From: Actinomycetes bacterium
GTDB taxonomy: Bacteria > Actinomycetota > Acidimicrobiia > Acidimicrobiales > Bog-793
DNA: 9,450 bases
Reading direction: 5' to 3'
Assembly: GCA_021821585.1 (NCBI GenBank)
Contig: JAKACF010000102.1
Coordinates: 1-9,450 of the forward strand
In this document: in pieces, positions 1-5,590 of the stretch
Numbering within the stretch: the stretch's first letter is position 1
Layout of the letters: each line of letters starts with the position of its first letter
The notes under the pieces: generated by a model
What the model saw: the letters and a program-made list of their open reading frames with translations, nothing else
Databases searched by the model: none
What the model was told of the DNA's origin: nothing
Made by a program: the position numbers and the translations under genes

Positions 1-1070
1 GGACCCTGAAGGAGTACCCGGGCACCGTCGTCGCCGTCACCCACGACCGCTACTTCCTCGACAACGTCGCCGGCTGGATCCTCGAGCTCGACCGGGGGGC
101 GGGGATCCCCTGGGAGGGGAACTACAGCTCCTGGCTCGAGCAGAAGCAGGCTCGCCTGGCGGCCGAGGCGAAGGCGGACCGCTCCCGCCAGGAGGCCCTC
201 CAGCGCGAGCTCGAGTGGATCCGCATGTCGCCCCGGGCCCGCCAGGCCAAGGGCAAGGCGCGCATCAACGCCTTCAACGACCTCGTGGCCGAGGCCGAGG
301 CGGCCGAGCGGCGGGCCGACCGGCTCGAGATCACCATCCCGCCCGGTCCGCGCCTCGGCGACCAGGTGATCGACGCCGAGCACCTCGTGAAGGGCTTCGG
401 CGACCGCCTGCTCATCGACGACCTGTCGTTCCTCCTGCCGCCCGGCGGCATCGTCGGGGTGATCGGGCCGAACGGCGCCGGCAAGACGACGCTGTTCAAG
501 ATGATCACCGGCGAGGACAAGCCCGACTCGGGCAGCCTCGAGACGGGGTCGACCGTGGTGCTCGCCTACGTCGACCAGTCCCGCGAGGCGCTCGATCCCG
601 CCTCCACCGTCTTCGACGAGATCACCGGCGGGCTCGAGCGGATCGTCGTCGGGAACCGGGAGGTGCACGCCCGCGCCTACGTCTCGGGCTTCGGCTTCAA
701 GGGAAGCGACCAGCAGAAGCTCGTCGGGCAGCTCTCGGGGGGCGAGCGGAACCGGGTGCAGCTCGCCAAGGTGCTGAAGTCCGGGGGCAACGTCCTGCTC
801 CTCGACGAGCCGACGAACGACCTCGACGTCGACACGCTGCGCGCCCTCGAGGAGGCCCTTCTCGAGTTCCCCGGCTGTGCCGTCGTGATCAGCCACGACC
901 GGTGGTTCCTCGACCGGGTCTCCACCCACGTCCTCGCCTTCGAGGGCGACTCCGAGGTCCGCTTCTTCGAGGGCAACTTCAGCGACTACGAGGCCGACCG
1001 CCACAAGCGGCTCGGCCTCGAGGCGGACCAGCCGCACCGGATCGCCTACAAGCCGCTCACCCGGGGCTGA
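1..1070 (+). CDS. ettA: Energy-dependent translational throttle protein EttA (ABC-F), 5'-truncated by window edge
   Basis: Translation is open from base 3 (ACC) to TGA at 1068-1070, giving 355 visible residues, about the C-terminal two thirds of a family usually near 555. The H-loop of the first ATPase domain is at visible residues 14-21 (THDRYFLD). It is followed by IPWEGNYSSWLEQK and a charged, helical inter-domain linker ending in SPRARQAKGKARINAF, both typical of EttA. The second ATPase domain is complete: Walker A GPNGAGKT (155-162), signature LSGGE (244-248), Walker B LLLDEP followed by TNDLD (from 265), and SHDR H-loop (297-300). The end HRIAYKPLTRG is also family-typical. In known EttA the linker contacts the ribosomal E site and P-site tRNA, and ATP/ADP state gates the first peptide bond; this role is inferred here. 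It is a soluble, ribosome-bound protein. The methyltransferase gene follows 17 nt later and may be co-transcribed. Confidence 0.95.
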   Translation, partial: TLKEYPGTVVAVTHDRYFLDNVAGWILELDRGAGIPWEGNYSSWLEQKQARLAAEAKADRSRQEALQRELEWIRMSPRARQAKGKARINAFNDLVAEAEAAERRADRLEITIPPGPRLGDQVIDAEHLVKGFGDRLLIDDLSFLLPPGGIVGVIGPNGAGKTTLFKMITGEDKPDSGSLETGSTVVLAYVDQSREALDPASTVFDEITGGLERIVVGNREVHARAYVSGFGFKGSDQQKLVGQLSGGERNRVQLAKVLKSGGNVLLLDEPTNDLDVDTLRALEEALLEFPGCAVVISHDRWFLDRVSTHVLAFEGDSEVRFFEGNFSDYEADRHKRLGLEADQPHRIAYKPLTRG

Positions 1071-1074
1071 GAGC

Positions 1075-1080
1075 AGAAGG
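1075..1080 (+). promoter_or_regulatory. Ribosome binding site of the methyltransferase gene
   Basis: AGAAGG lies 7 nt before the GTG at 1088. It sits in the short gap after the ettA stop and fixes the methyltransferase start. The reading frame stays open far upstream inside ettA, but that part is only a shadow. Confidence 0.6.
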
Positions 1081-1087
1081 CGCCGGA

Positions 1088-1879
1088 GTGCCCGACGCGG
1101 GGTCGGTCTCCTTCGAGCGCCTCGCCGGCGTCTACGACGCCACCCGGGGAGGCCTCGCCCGCGGCCGGGGCCTGGCGGCGGATCTGGCGCCCTTCGTCGC
1201 CGGCACGAGGCTGCTCGAGATCGGCGTCGGCACCGGCGCCGTCGCCGCCCCCCTCGAGGCGGCGACGGGGTGCCGCCTCGTCGGCATCGACCTCTCGCCC
1301 GCCATGCTGGCGGTGGCGGCGCGACGGCTCGGCCCGGCCGTCGCCGTGGCCGACGCCGAGCGGCTCCCGGTGGCGACTGGCGCCGTCGACACCGCCGTCA
1401 TGGTCTGGGTCCTGCAGCTCGTCGCCCGGGTGGCGGGCGTCCTCGGGGAGGCGGCCCGCGCCCTGCGGCCCGGCGGGCGCCTCGCGGTCGTGCTGGCGGC
1501 CCCTGCCGGGCCGCCCGACGAGATCGACCGGATCGTCCGGCCCATGTACCTCGCCCTGCTCCCGCCCGAGGGGCGAAGGTACCGTCCCGAGCTCGTCGTC
1601 GAGCTCGCCCGGGCCGCCGGCCTCCGCCTCGTCCACCGGGGCCTCACGACCCCGCAGCACTACGGCGAGAGCCCGGACGAGGAGGCCGACCGGCTCGAGC
1701 GACGGACCGCCGCCATCCTGCTCGACCTCTCGCCCGAGGCCTTCGCGGCCGTGGTCGCACCGGTGGTCGCCGAGCTGCGCGCCCTCCCCCGGCCCGGCGA
1801 GGCGCGACCACGCCGCGCCGTCCACGAGCTCCTCGTCTTCGAACGGGAGCTCTCTGCACCCGGCGCAGGGCTCCCGTAG
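1088..1879 (+). CDS. Class I SAM-dependent methyltransferase (Methyltransf_11/25-like)
   Basis: A 263-residue protein starting at GTG 1088 and ending at TAG 1877-1879. Motif I is LLEIGVGTG (42-50). The acidic residue that would bind the ribose of SAM is in GIDLS (D68), the adenine-side acidic motif is ADAERLP (88-94), and the post-II strand LRPGGRLAVVLA starts near 126. The N-terminal SFERLAGVYDATRGG resembles the start of UbiE/YcgJ-type methyltransferases (F..x..YD..). The C-terminal 120 residues are alpha-helical and rich in Arg/Ala and probably form the substrate lid. The substrate cannot be told from sequence. No signal peptide or membrane segment is visible, so it should be cytosolic. 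It is likely co-transcribed with ettA (17-nt gap). Its stop codon overlaps a -10 element for the next gene. Confidence 0.85.
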   Translation: MPDAGSVSFERLAGVYDATRGGLARGRGLAADLAPFVAGTRLLEIGVGTGAVAAPLEAATGCRLVGIDLSPAMLAVAARRLGPAVAVADAERLPVATGAVDTAVMVWVLQLVARVAGVLGEAARALRPGGRLAVVLAAPAGPPDEIDRIVRPMYLALLPPEGRRYRPELVVELARAAGLRLVHRGLTTPQHYGESPDEEADRLERRTAAILLDLSPEAFAAVVAPVVAELRALPRPGEARPRRAVHELLVFERELSAPGAGLP

Positions 1880-1882
1880 GCT
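1877..1882 (+). promoter_or_regulatory. Putative -10 element (TAGGCT) for leaderless isomerase-family gene
   Basis: TAGGCT fits TANNNT, and exactly 6 nt (GAGCCG) separate it from the GTG at 1889, so transcription would begin at or next to the start codon. Its first three bases are the TAG stop of the methyltransferase. No convincing -35 is seen 16-18 nt upstream. No Shine-Dalgarno sequence precedes the GTG, which fits a leaderless mRNA. Confidence 0.5.
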
Positions 1883-1888
1883 GAGCCG

Positions 1889-2629
1889 GTGGACGGGCGG
1901 AGGTGGCTGCAGGCGATCGAGGAGCACTGCGAGGACATCGCCTCGCTCGCCGCCGGCAACCTCGGGGCGGCGGTGGAGCACTGCCCCGGCTGGGACGTCG
2001 CCGCCCTGCTCGAGCACCTCGTGGACGTCCACTGGTTCTGGTCGACGATCGTCGAGCAACGCCTGACGAGCCCGCCCGAGGAGAGCAGCCGGCCGGCCGC
2101 CCCCGAGCGGGACCAGCTCGTCGAGGCCTTCCGGGGAGGGGCCGCCCACCTCGTCGAGGTGCTGGCGACGGTCCCGTTCTCGGCACATGTGTGGACCTGG
2201 GCACCCGCCCGCCAGGACGTGGGCTTCGTCGCCCGGCACCAGGTCCAGGAGGCGGCGGTCCACCACTTCGACGCCGCCCATGCGCGCGGGCGCCGCCTCG
2301 TCATCGACGAGGAGATCGCCGCCGATGCGGTCGAGGAGTTCCTCACCTTCTCCCTCTCGACCGCGGCCGACCCGGCCGAGCCCGCCCGGCCGCCGCTCCG
2401 CGGCCAGCTGGTGCTCGCCTCTGCCGGGGCGGGGCCGGCCTGGACCATCGGCGACGACGCCGTCCCGGGCACCCTCCGGGTCTCGCCGGGGGCGGCGGCC
2501 GACGTGCCCACCCTCACGGCGACGGCCTCGGACCTCCTGCTCTGGCTGTACGGCCGGGTCGAGCTCGACGACCGCCACATCCCGCCCGACCTCGTCACCC
2601 GCTTCCGGGCGCTCACCTTCACCGACTGA
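1889..2629 (+). CDS. Maleylpyruvate isomerase-family mycothiol-dependent enzyme (DinB-like fold)
   Basis: A 246-residue protein that starts at GTG 1889. The N-terminal domain carries CPGWDVAALLEHLVDVHWFW (32-51), the typical start of the mycothiol-dependent isomerase/DinB fold, then VARHQVQEAAVHHFDAA (114-130). By comparison with mycothiol-dependent maleylpyruvate isomerase the likely metal ligands are H43, E121 and H125; this assignment is from memory and not from an alignment. The C-terminal part with TASDLLLWLYGRVELDD (near residues 212-228) matches the C-terminal domain that follows in this family. Members use mycothiol, the actinobacterial thiol, in isomerisation or conjugation reactions. 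The true substrate is unknown because most paralogues are uncharacterised. It is cytosolic. It has its own promoter-like element, so it need not share the upstream transcript. A perfect 16-nt palindrome begins one base after its stop. Confidence 0.82.
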   Translation: MDGRRWLQAIEEHCEDIASLAAGNLGAAVEHCPGWDVAALLEHLVDVHWFWSTIVEQRLTSPPEESSRPAAPERDQLVEAFRGGAAHLVEVLATVPFSAHVWTWAPARQDVGFVARHQVQEAAVHHFDAAHARGRRLVIDEEIAADAVEEFLTFSLSTAADPAEPARPPLRGQLVLASAGAGPAWTIGDDAVPGTLRVSPGAAADVPTLTATASDLLLWLYGRVELDDRHIPPDLVTRFRALTFTD

Positions 2630-2645
2630 GCGCCGCCGGCGGCGC
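2630..2645 (+). terminator. 16-nt perfect GC palindrome immediately after a stop codon (possible U-less terminator)
   Basis: Two 8-nt halves, GCGCCGCC and GGCGGCGC, are perfect reverse complements and begin directly after the TGA at 2627-2629. As RNA it would fold as a 6-bp stem with a CCGG loop. No T tract follows, so it could only act as an I-shaped terminator or an mRNA-end stabiliser. A GC-rich genome makes chance palindromes more likely. Confidence 0.35.
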
Positions 2646-2662
2646 CTGCGCTGGCCGCCCGA

Positions 2663-2668
2663 TAGGTT
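2663..2668 (+). promoter_or_regulatory. Putative -10 element (TAGGTT) for leaderless four-cysteine protein gene
   Basis: TAGGTT is followed by exactly 6 nt (CGCGAC) and then the GTG at 2675, the same geometry as at 1877-1891. No Shine-Dalgarno sequence and no recognisable -35 are present. Confidence 0.5.
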
Positions 2669-2674
2669 CGCGAC

Positions 2675-2923
2675 GTGTCTGACTACGTGATCCCGGAGCC
2701 GGAGCCGAAGGAGATCGACGAGAAGCTGTCGATCGAGCTGCGCCATCTGGCCGAGAACGCAGTGCTGAAGGGCCGTCCCTCGGGCGAGGAGCGCTGCGAG
2801 AACTGCCGGTACTACCTCGAGCCCTACAAGGACATCTCGTACTGCTGGCACCCGAAGGTGCGCATCCTCGTCGGCGACGGGTGGTGGTGCCAGTGGTGGG
2901 AGGAGAACCCGTCCGGCGACTGA
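2675..2923 (+). CDS. Small four-cysteine protein, candidate HiPIP-like Fe-S (or Zn) protein
   Basis: An 82-residue acidic protein starting at GTG 2675. I do not recognise a named family. Residues 1-40 are charged and probably helical (ELRHLAENAVLKGR). Residues 41-75 hold four cysteines, C41-x2-C44-x12-C57-x14-C72, with many aromatics (CRYYLEPY, YCWHP, GDGWWCQWW). The arrangement recalls high-potential iron-sulfur proteins, where CANC is followed by a third Cys, a Leu/Val, and a final GWCxxW. Here the last element is GWWCQWW, with one extra residue before the Cys. HiPIPs are normally exported, but no signal peptide is visible, so the protein is probably cytosolic and the likeness may be convergent. 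A zinc site is the main alternative. The aromatic-rich shell would suit a buried cluster. It sits just upstream of a P450 and a ferredoxin, which suggests a redox setting, but it has its own promoter-like element. Confidence 0.8.
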   Translation: MSDYVIPEPEPKEIDEKLSIELRHLAENAVLKGRPSGEERCENCRYYLEPYKDISYCWHPKVRILVGDGWWCQWWEENPSGD

Positions 2924-2936
2924 GCCGGGTCCCGGC
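2924..2936 (+). terminator. Interrupted GC palindrome immediately after a stop codon
   Basis: GCCGGG, a central T, and CCCGGC form a perfect inverted repeat starting at the base after TGA 2921-2923. RNA folding would give a 5-bp stem with a 3-nt GTC loop. No T tract follows. It sits between the four-cysteine gene and the promoter region of the P450 gene, where a terminator would be expected. Confidence 0.35.
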
Positions 2937-2986
2937 GTGAGGGCGCTGGCAGCCTGCCTGACATCACGAGCCGTCCGCCGCGCGCC

Positions 2987-2992
2987 TAGGCT
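2987..2992 (+). promoter_or_regulatory. Putative -10 element (TAGGCT) for the P450-ferredoxin operon
   Basis: TAGGCT, identical to the element at 1877-1882, lies in the 104-nt gap before the P450 gene. It would start a transcript near 2999-3000 and leave a leader of about 30 nt that contains a good ribosome binding site. This is a leadered mRNA, unlike its neighbours. A CTGACA at 2958-2963 resembles a -35, but the 23-nt spacing is too long for a standard sigma-70-type promoter. Confidence 0.4.
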
Positions 2993-3017
2993 GGCGGACG
3001 GCGAGGGGTAGCCGGAG

Positions 3018-3023
3018 CGGAGG
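3018..3023 (+). promoter_or_regulatory. Ribosome binding site deciding the P450 start
   Basis: CGGAGG lies 7 nt before ATG 3031 and 4 nt before the adjoining GTG 3028. The better spacing favours ATG 3031, which shortens the protein by one residue. Confidence 0.6.
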
Positions 3024-3030
3024 AAGAGTG

Positions 3031-4233
3031 ATGACGGCTACGCCACCGGTCGAAGCCTGGGACAGCGACTTCGACGTCATGGACCCGCGCTACCTCGTCG
3101 ACCCCTTCTCGATCTGGGACGACCTGCGGGGCTCGTGTCCGATCGCCCACACCAACCGGCGGGGCAGCAACTGGCTCCCGACGCGCTACGAGGACGTGAC
3201 GGCCATCGCCCACGACATCGAGCACTTCAGCTCGGTGGAGGTGGCCGTGATCCCCTTCGAGGGCGAGGAGCCCGAGGAGCCGGTGCTGCCCTACGGATTG
3301 CCGCCGATCTCGGCCGACCCGCCGCTGCACACCTGGACCCGCCGCCTCCTGCTCCCCTGGTTCTCGCACCGCAAGGTGGCTTCCTACGAGCCGATGACGA
3401 GGGAGCTCTGCCGCCGCTTGATCGCCGGCGTGCGCGCCGGGCACCGGGCGGACGCCGCCGCCGACTACGCCCAGCAGATCCCGGTCCGGGTGATCGCCCA
3501 CGTCCTCGGGGTCCCAGCCGAGCTCTCCGACACCTTCACCGGCTGGGTGCGCGACGTCCTCGAGTTCGCCGACGACGCCGAGCGGCGACTGGCGGGGATG
3601 GAGTCGCTCATCAACTACTTCGTGCCCGAGCTCGAGCGCCGGCGGGGCGAGCCGGGCGACGACCTGTTGAGCGAGCTGCTGCGCAGCGAGGTGGACGGCC
3701 GCCCGATCGAGGACAGCGTCGTCCTCGGAGCGGCCGCCCTCGTCCTCATCGCCGGCATCGACACCACCTGGAGCGCCATCGGCTCCTCGCTCTGGCACCT
3801 CGCCACCCATCCCTCCGACCGCGCCTGGCTGCTGTCGGACGCCGAGGTCTGGCCGCTCGCCGTCGAGGAGCTGCTGCGGGCCTACTCCCCGGTCACGATG
3901 GCCCGTCTCGTCACCGAGGACGTCGACTTCCACGGCTGCCCGATGCGCGCCGGCGACCGCGTCCTCATGAACTTCCCGGCCGCCAACCGAGACCCGGAGG
4001 TCTTCCCCGAGGCCGACCGCGTCGTCCTCGACCGGGCCCACAACCGCCACGTGGCCTTCGGGTCGGGGATCCACCGCTGCGCCGGCTCCAACCTCGCCCG
4101 GATGGAGCTGCGGGTCGCCCTCGAGGAGTGGCTGGCCGCCATCCCGGACTTCCGCCTGGCCGACGAGGCGGAGGTGACCTGGGCAGGCGGCCAGGTGCGC
4201 GGTCCCCGCCGCCTCCCGGTGGTCTTCTCGTGA
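3031..4233 (+). CDS. Bacterial class I cytochrome P450
   Basis: A complete 400-residue soluble P450, the usual size for bacterial CYPs. The I-helix oxygen-activation motif is AGIDTT (241-246), the K-helix ExxR is E280-LL-R283, and the heme loop is FGSGIHRCAG (343-352) with axial thiolate C350. The C-helix region has HTWTRRLLLPWFS (from H100). It has no membrane anchor and would act in the cytosol, receiving two electrons from a ferredoxin. The ferredoxin encoded directly downstream overlaps its stop by four bases and is the obvious partner. The CYP family and substrate cannot be assigned by eye. No biosynthetic or catabolic cluster surrounds it that would suggest a substrate; the methyltransferase and isomerase-family genes lie close upstream but appear to be separate transcripts. 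The start is ATG 3031 because of the ribosome binding site spacing; GTG 3028 is the alternative. Confidence 0.96.
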   Translation: MTATPPVEAWDSDFDVMDPRYLVDPFSIWDDLRGSCPIAHTNRRGSNWLPTRYEDVTAIAHDIEHFSSVEVAVIPFEGEEPEEPVLPYGLPPISADPPLHTWTRRLLLPWFSHRKVASYEPMTRELCRRLIAGVRAGHRADAAADYAQQIPVRVIAHVLGVPAELSDTFTGWVRDVLEFADDAERRLAGMESLINYFVPELERRRGEPGDDLLSELLRSEVDGRPIEDSVVLGAAALVLIAGIDTTWSAIGSSLWHLATHPSDRAWLLSDAEVWPLAVEELLRAYSPVTMARLVTEDVDFHGCPMRAGDRVLMNFPAANRDPEVFPEADRVVLDRAHNRHVAFGSGIHRCAGSNLARMELRVALEEWLAAIPDFRLADEAEVTWAGGQVRGPRRLPVVFS

Positions 4234-4424
4234 GGATCCGCGTCGACCCGGAGAAGTGCCAGGGACACGCCCGCTGCTACGGGCTCGCCCCCGAGCTGTT
4301 CGACATCGACGACTACGGGCTCTCGAGCGTCGTCGGCGACGGCACCGTCCCGCCCGAGCTCGAGGAGAAGGCCCGCCTCGCCATCGCCAACTGCCCCGAG
4401 TACGCCATCGAGGAGACCGGCTGA
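4230..4424 (+). CDS. P450-associated ferredoxin, 3Fe-4S-like with His in the cluster motif
   Basis: A 64-residue ferredoxin beginning at GTG 4230, which overlaps the P450 stop (GTGA), so translation is probably coupled and expression stoichiometric. Cluster residues are C10-x2-H13-x2-C16 and C54-P55, the CxxHxxC...CP pattern of small ferredoxins encoded beside actinobacterial P450s. Where a 4Fe-4S ferredoxin has its second cysteine, this one has H13. Family members with a non-Cys residue here mostly carry a 3Fe-4S cluster, so that type is expected, though His ligation of a fourth iron is possible. The rest is acidic (PELFDIDDYG, PPELEEK), suited to docking on a basic P450 face. It should be a one-electron carrier in the cytosol between an unlinked NAD(P)H reductase and the P450. 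No reductase gene is present in the window. Confidence 0.93.
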   Translation: MRIRVDPEKCQGHARCYGLAPELFDIDDYGLSSVVGDGTVPPELEEKARLAIANCPEYAIEETG

Positions 4425-4451
4425 TCGGGCGCTGCGGCCGGCCCGTTCCGA

Positions 4452-5558
4452 ATGACCGGGCCGATCCCGCCCGCCGGGCCCCGGTACCCTGGGGCCACGA
4501 CCGCCACGGATCCACCGCCGCCCACAGCTGAGACGAGCGCCCCGCCCCCGCGCCCCGCGCTGCGGGAGCTCGCCGGCGAGGCACTTCGGGCCGCCGAGAA
4601 CGGGAGCGGCGCCGTCGTCGGGCGGGTGGTCTCCTTCCAGGGCTTCGGGGGGCGGCGGGCCGGCGAGGCCGTGCTGGCCCGGCCGGACGGCTCGCTGAGC
4701 GGGCGCCTGCTCGGCGGTGCCGGCTCGATCCCTCCCGGCGAGCTCGTCGGACCCGTCCGCCTGCTCGACCTCCCCGTCGGCGACGAGGCGGCGGTGGCGG
4801 CGGGCCTCGCCTGCGGCGGCGTCGCCACGGTCCTCGTCACCGCCGCCGACGCCGTGCCGGCGGCGGCCTGGCGGGCGCTGGCGGACGGGATGGCGGTGGC
4901 GATGGCCACCCTCGAGGGAGCGTCGGGTGGTGTCGTCGCCCTCGTGGCCGACCGGGCCACCGGGTCGCTCGTCCGGCACGGCAGGCTGGCGGACCCCGCC
5001 GCCGACGAGCTCGCCGAGCAGGCGGCGCGTGACGCTCTCCGAGGGGGACGGGAGGTGAGCATGGTGCGGGCAACCGGCTCGAGCGCGCTCGTCGTCGAGG
5101 TCTACCTGCCGACGACGACCCTCGTCGTGATCGGCGAGGGCGAGCTCGCCGAGGCGCTCGTCGCCCAGGGCGCCCTCCTCGGCTGGAGCGTGGAGGTGGA
5201 CGCCGCCTACGGCGAGCGGGCGCGGGCCCTCGTCTCGCGCCTCGGGCCGTCCGACGCCCTCGTCGTCCTCTCCCACGACCACGACCTCGCCACGCCGGCC
5301 CTCGCCGACGCGCTCGGGCGGGGCTGCTACGTCGGTGCCCTCGGCTCCCGCCACACCCAGGCGGCGCGCCGGGAACGGCTCGCACGAGCCGGCCTGCCCG
5401 CCGGGGACCTCGACCGGGTGCGCGGCCCGGCCGGGCTCGACCTCGGGTCGCGCACCCCCGAGGAGACCGCCGTCGCCATCGTGGCGGAGGTGCTCGCCGC
5501 CCGGTCCGGGCGGAGCGGCGCCAGCCTGCAGGCGACCTCGGGACCGATCAACGGCTGA
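4452..5558 (+). CDS. XdhC/CoxI-family protein with degenerate N-domain
   Basis: A 368-residue protein in the XdhC/CoxI family, which binds molybdenum cofactor and helps sulfurate and insert it into xanthine or CO dehydrogenase-type enzymes. The XdhC N-domain spans about 37-130 and includes GLACGGVATVLV (118-129). The C-terminal Rossmann-like domain begins at LVVIGEGELAEAL (224-236) and continues with VVLSHDHD (271-278), YVGALGSR (293-300) and GLDLGSRTPEE (328-338). In typical members the stretch before GLxCGG contains SGGCVE. Here the matching stretch reads SGRLLGGAGS, so that cysteine is absent and only C121 and C292 remain. The glycine-rich loop is GEGELA where GAGHVA is usual. No molybdo-hydroxylase subunit is nearby. 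ATG 4452 is the only ordinary start codon before the domain. It has no Shine-Dalgarno sequence, and a -10-like element lies downstream of it, so residues 1-15 are doubtful. Confidence 0.85.
   Translation: MTGPIPPAGPRYPGATTATDPPPPTAETSAPPPRPALRELAGEALRAAENGSGAVVGRVVSFQGFGGRRAGEAVLARPDGSLSGRLLGGAGSIPPGELVGPVRLLDLPVGDEAAVAAGLACGGVATVLVTAADAVPAAAWRALADGMAVAMATLEGASGGVVALVADRATGSLVRHGRLADPAADELAEQAARDALRGGREVSMVRATGSSALVVEVYLPTTTLVVIGEGELAEALVAQGALLGWSVEVDAAYGERARALVSRLGPSDALVVLSHDHDLATPALADALGRGCYVGALGSRHTQAARRERLARAGLPAGDLDRVRGPAGLDLGSRTPEETAVAIVAEVLAARSGRSGASLQATSGPING
4485..4490 (+). promoter_or_regulatory. Putative -10 element (TACCCT) inside the annotated XdhC-family gene start
   Basis: TACCCT is followed by 6 nt (GGGGCC) and then an in-frame ACG at 4497, the same geometry as the leaderless promoters at 1877 and 2663 except that the start codon is ACG. 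It lies 33 nt downstream of the only ordinary start (ATG 4452). Either it is a chance match or the real start is downstream of 4452. Confidence 0.3.
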
Positions 5559-5570
5559 GCCCGGCCGGGC
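5559..5570 (+). terminator. 12-nt perfect GC palindrome immediately after a stop codon
   Basis: GCCCGGCCGGGC is fully self-complementary and starts at the base after TGA 5556-5558. A 4-bp stem with a GGCC loop is the realistic RNA fold, so it is weak as a terminator alone. No T tract follows. Confidence 0.25.
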
Positions 5571-5577
5571 GAGGACC

Positions 5578-5583
5578 TAGCAT
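5578..5583 (+). promoter_or_regulatory. Putative -10 element (TAGCAT) for leaderless RAM-domain gene
   Basis: TAGCAT is followed by 7 nt (CCCTCCC) and ATG 5591. The gap is pyrimidine-rich and holds no Shine-Dalgarno sequence, which supports a leaderless transcript separate from the upstream XdhC-family gene. Confidence 0.5.
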
Positions 5584-5590
5584 CCCTCCC

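Noticed and set aside
215..1087. Possible N-terminal fusion extending the methyltransferase frame upstream through ettA.
   Set aside because: The upstream part is an Arg/Pro/Gly-rich out-of-frame reading of ettA. A ribosome binding site marks the GTG at 1088.
1046..2851. 601-codon open frame on the minus strand across the methyltransferase, isomerase and four-cysteine genes.
   Set aside because: Its product is Arg/Gly/Glu/Asp-rich low-complexity sequence without domains, while the plus strand encodes recognisable proteins throughout. It reflects GC codon bias.
4425..4451. Hairpin after the ferredoxin stop formed by CGGGC (4426-4430) and GCCCG (4441-4445).
   Set aside because: Only five pairs with a 10-nt loop and no T tract. 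It is too weak to call in DNA of this composition.
2986..5354. Long minus-strand frames opposite the P450, ferredoxin and XdhC-family genes.
   Set aside because: No recognisable motifs, biased composition, and complete coverage by well-supported plus-strand genes.
4452..5558. A xanthine or CO dehydrogenase maturation operon.
   Set aside because: Only the XdhC-family gene is present; no molybdo-hydroxylase, FAD or Fe-S subunit is encoded in the window.
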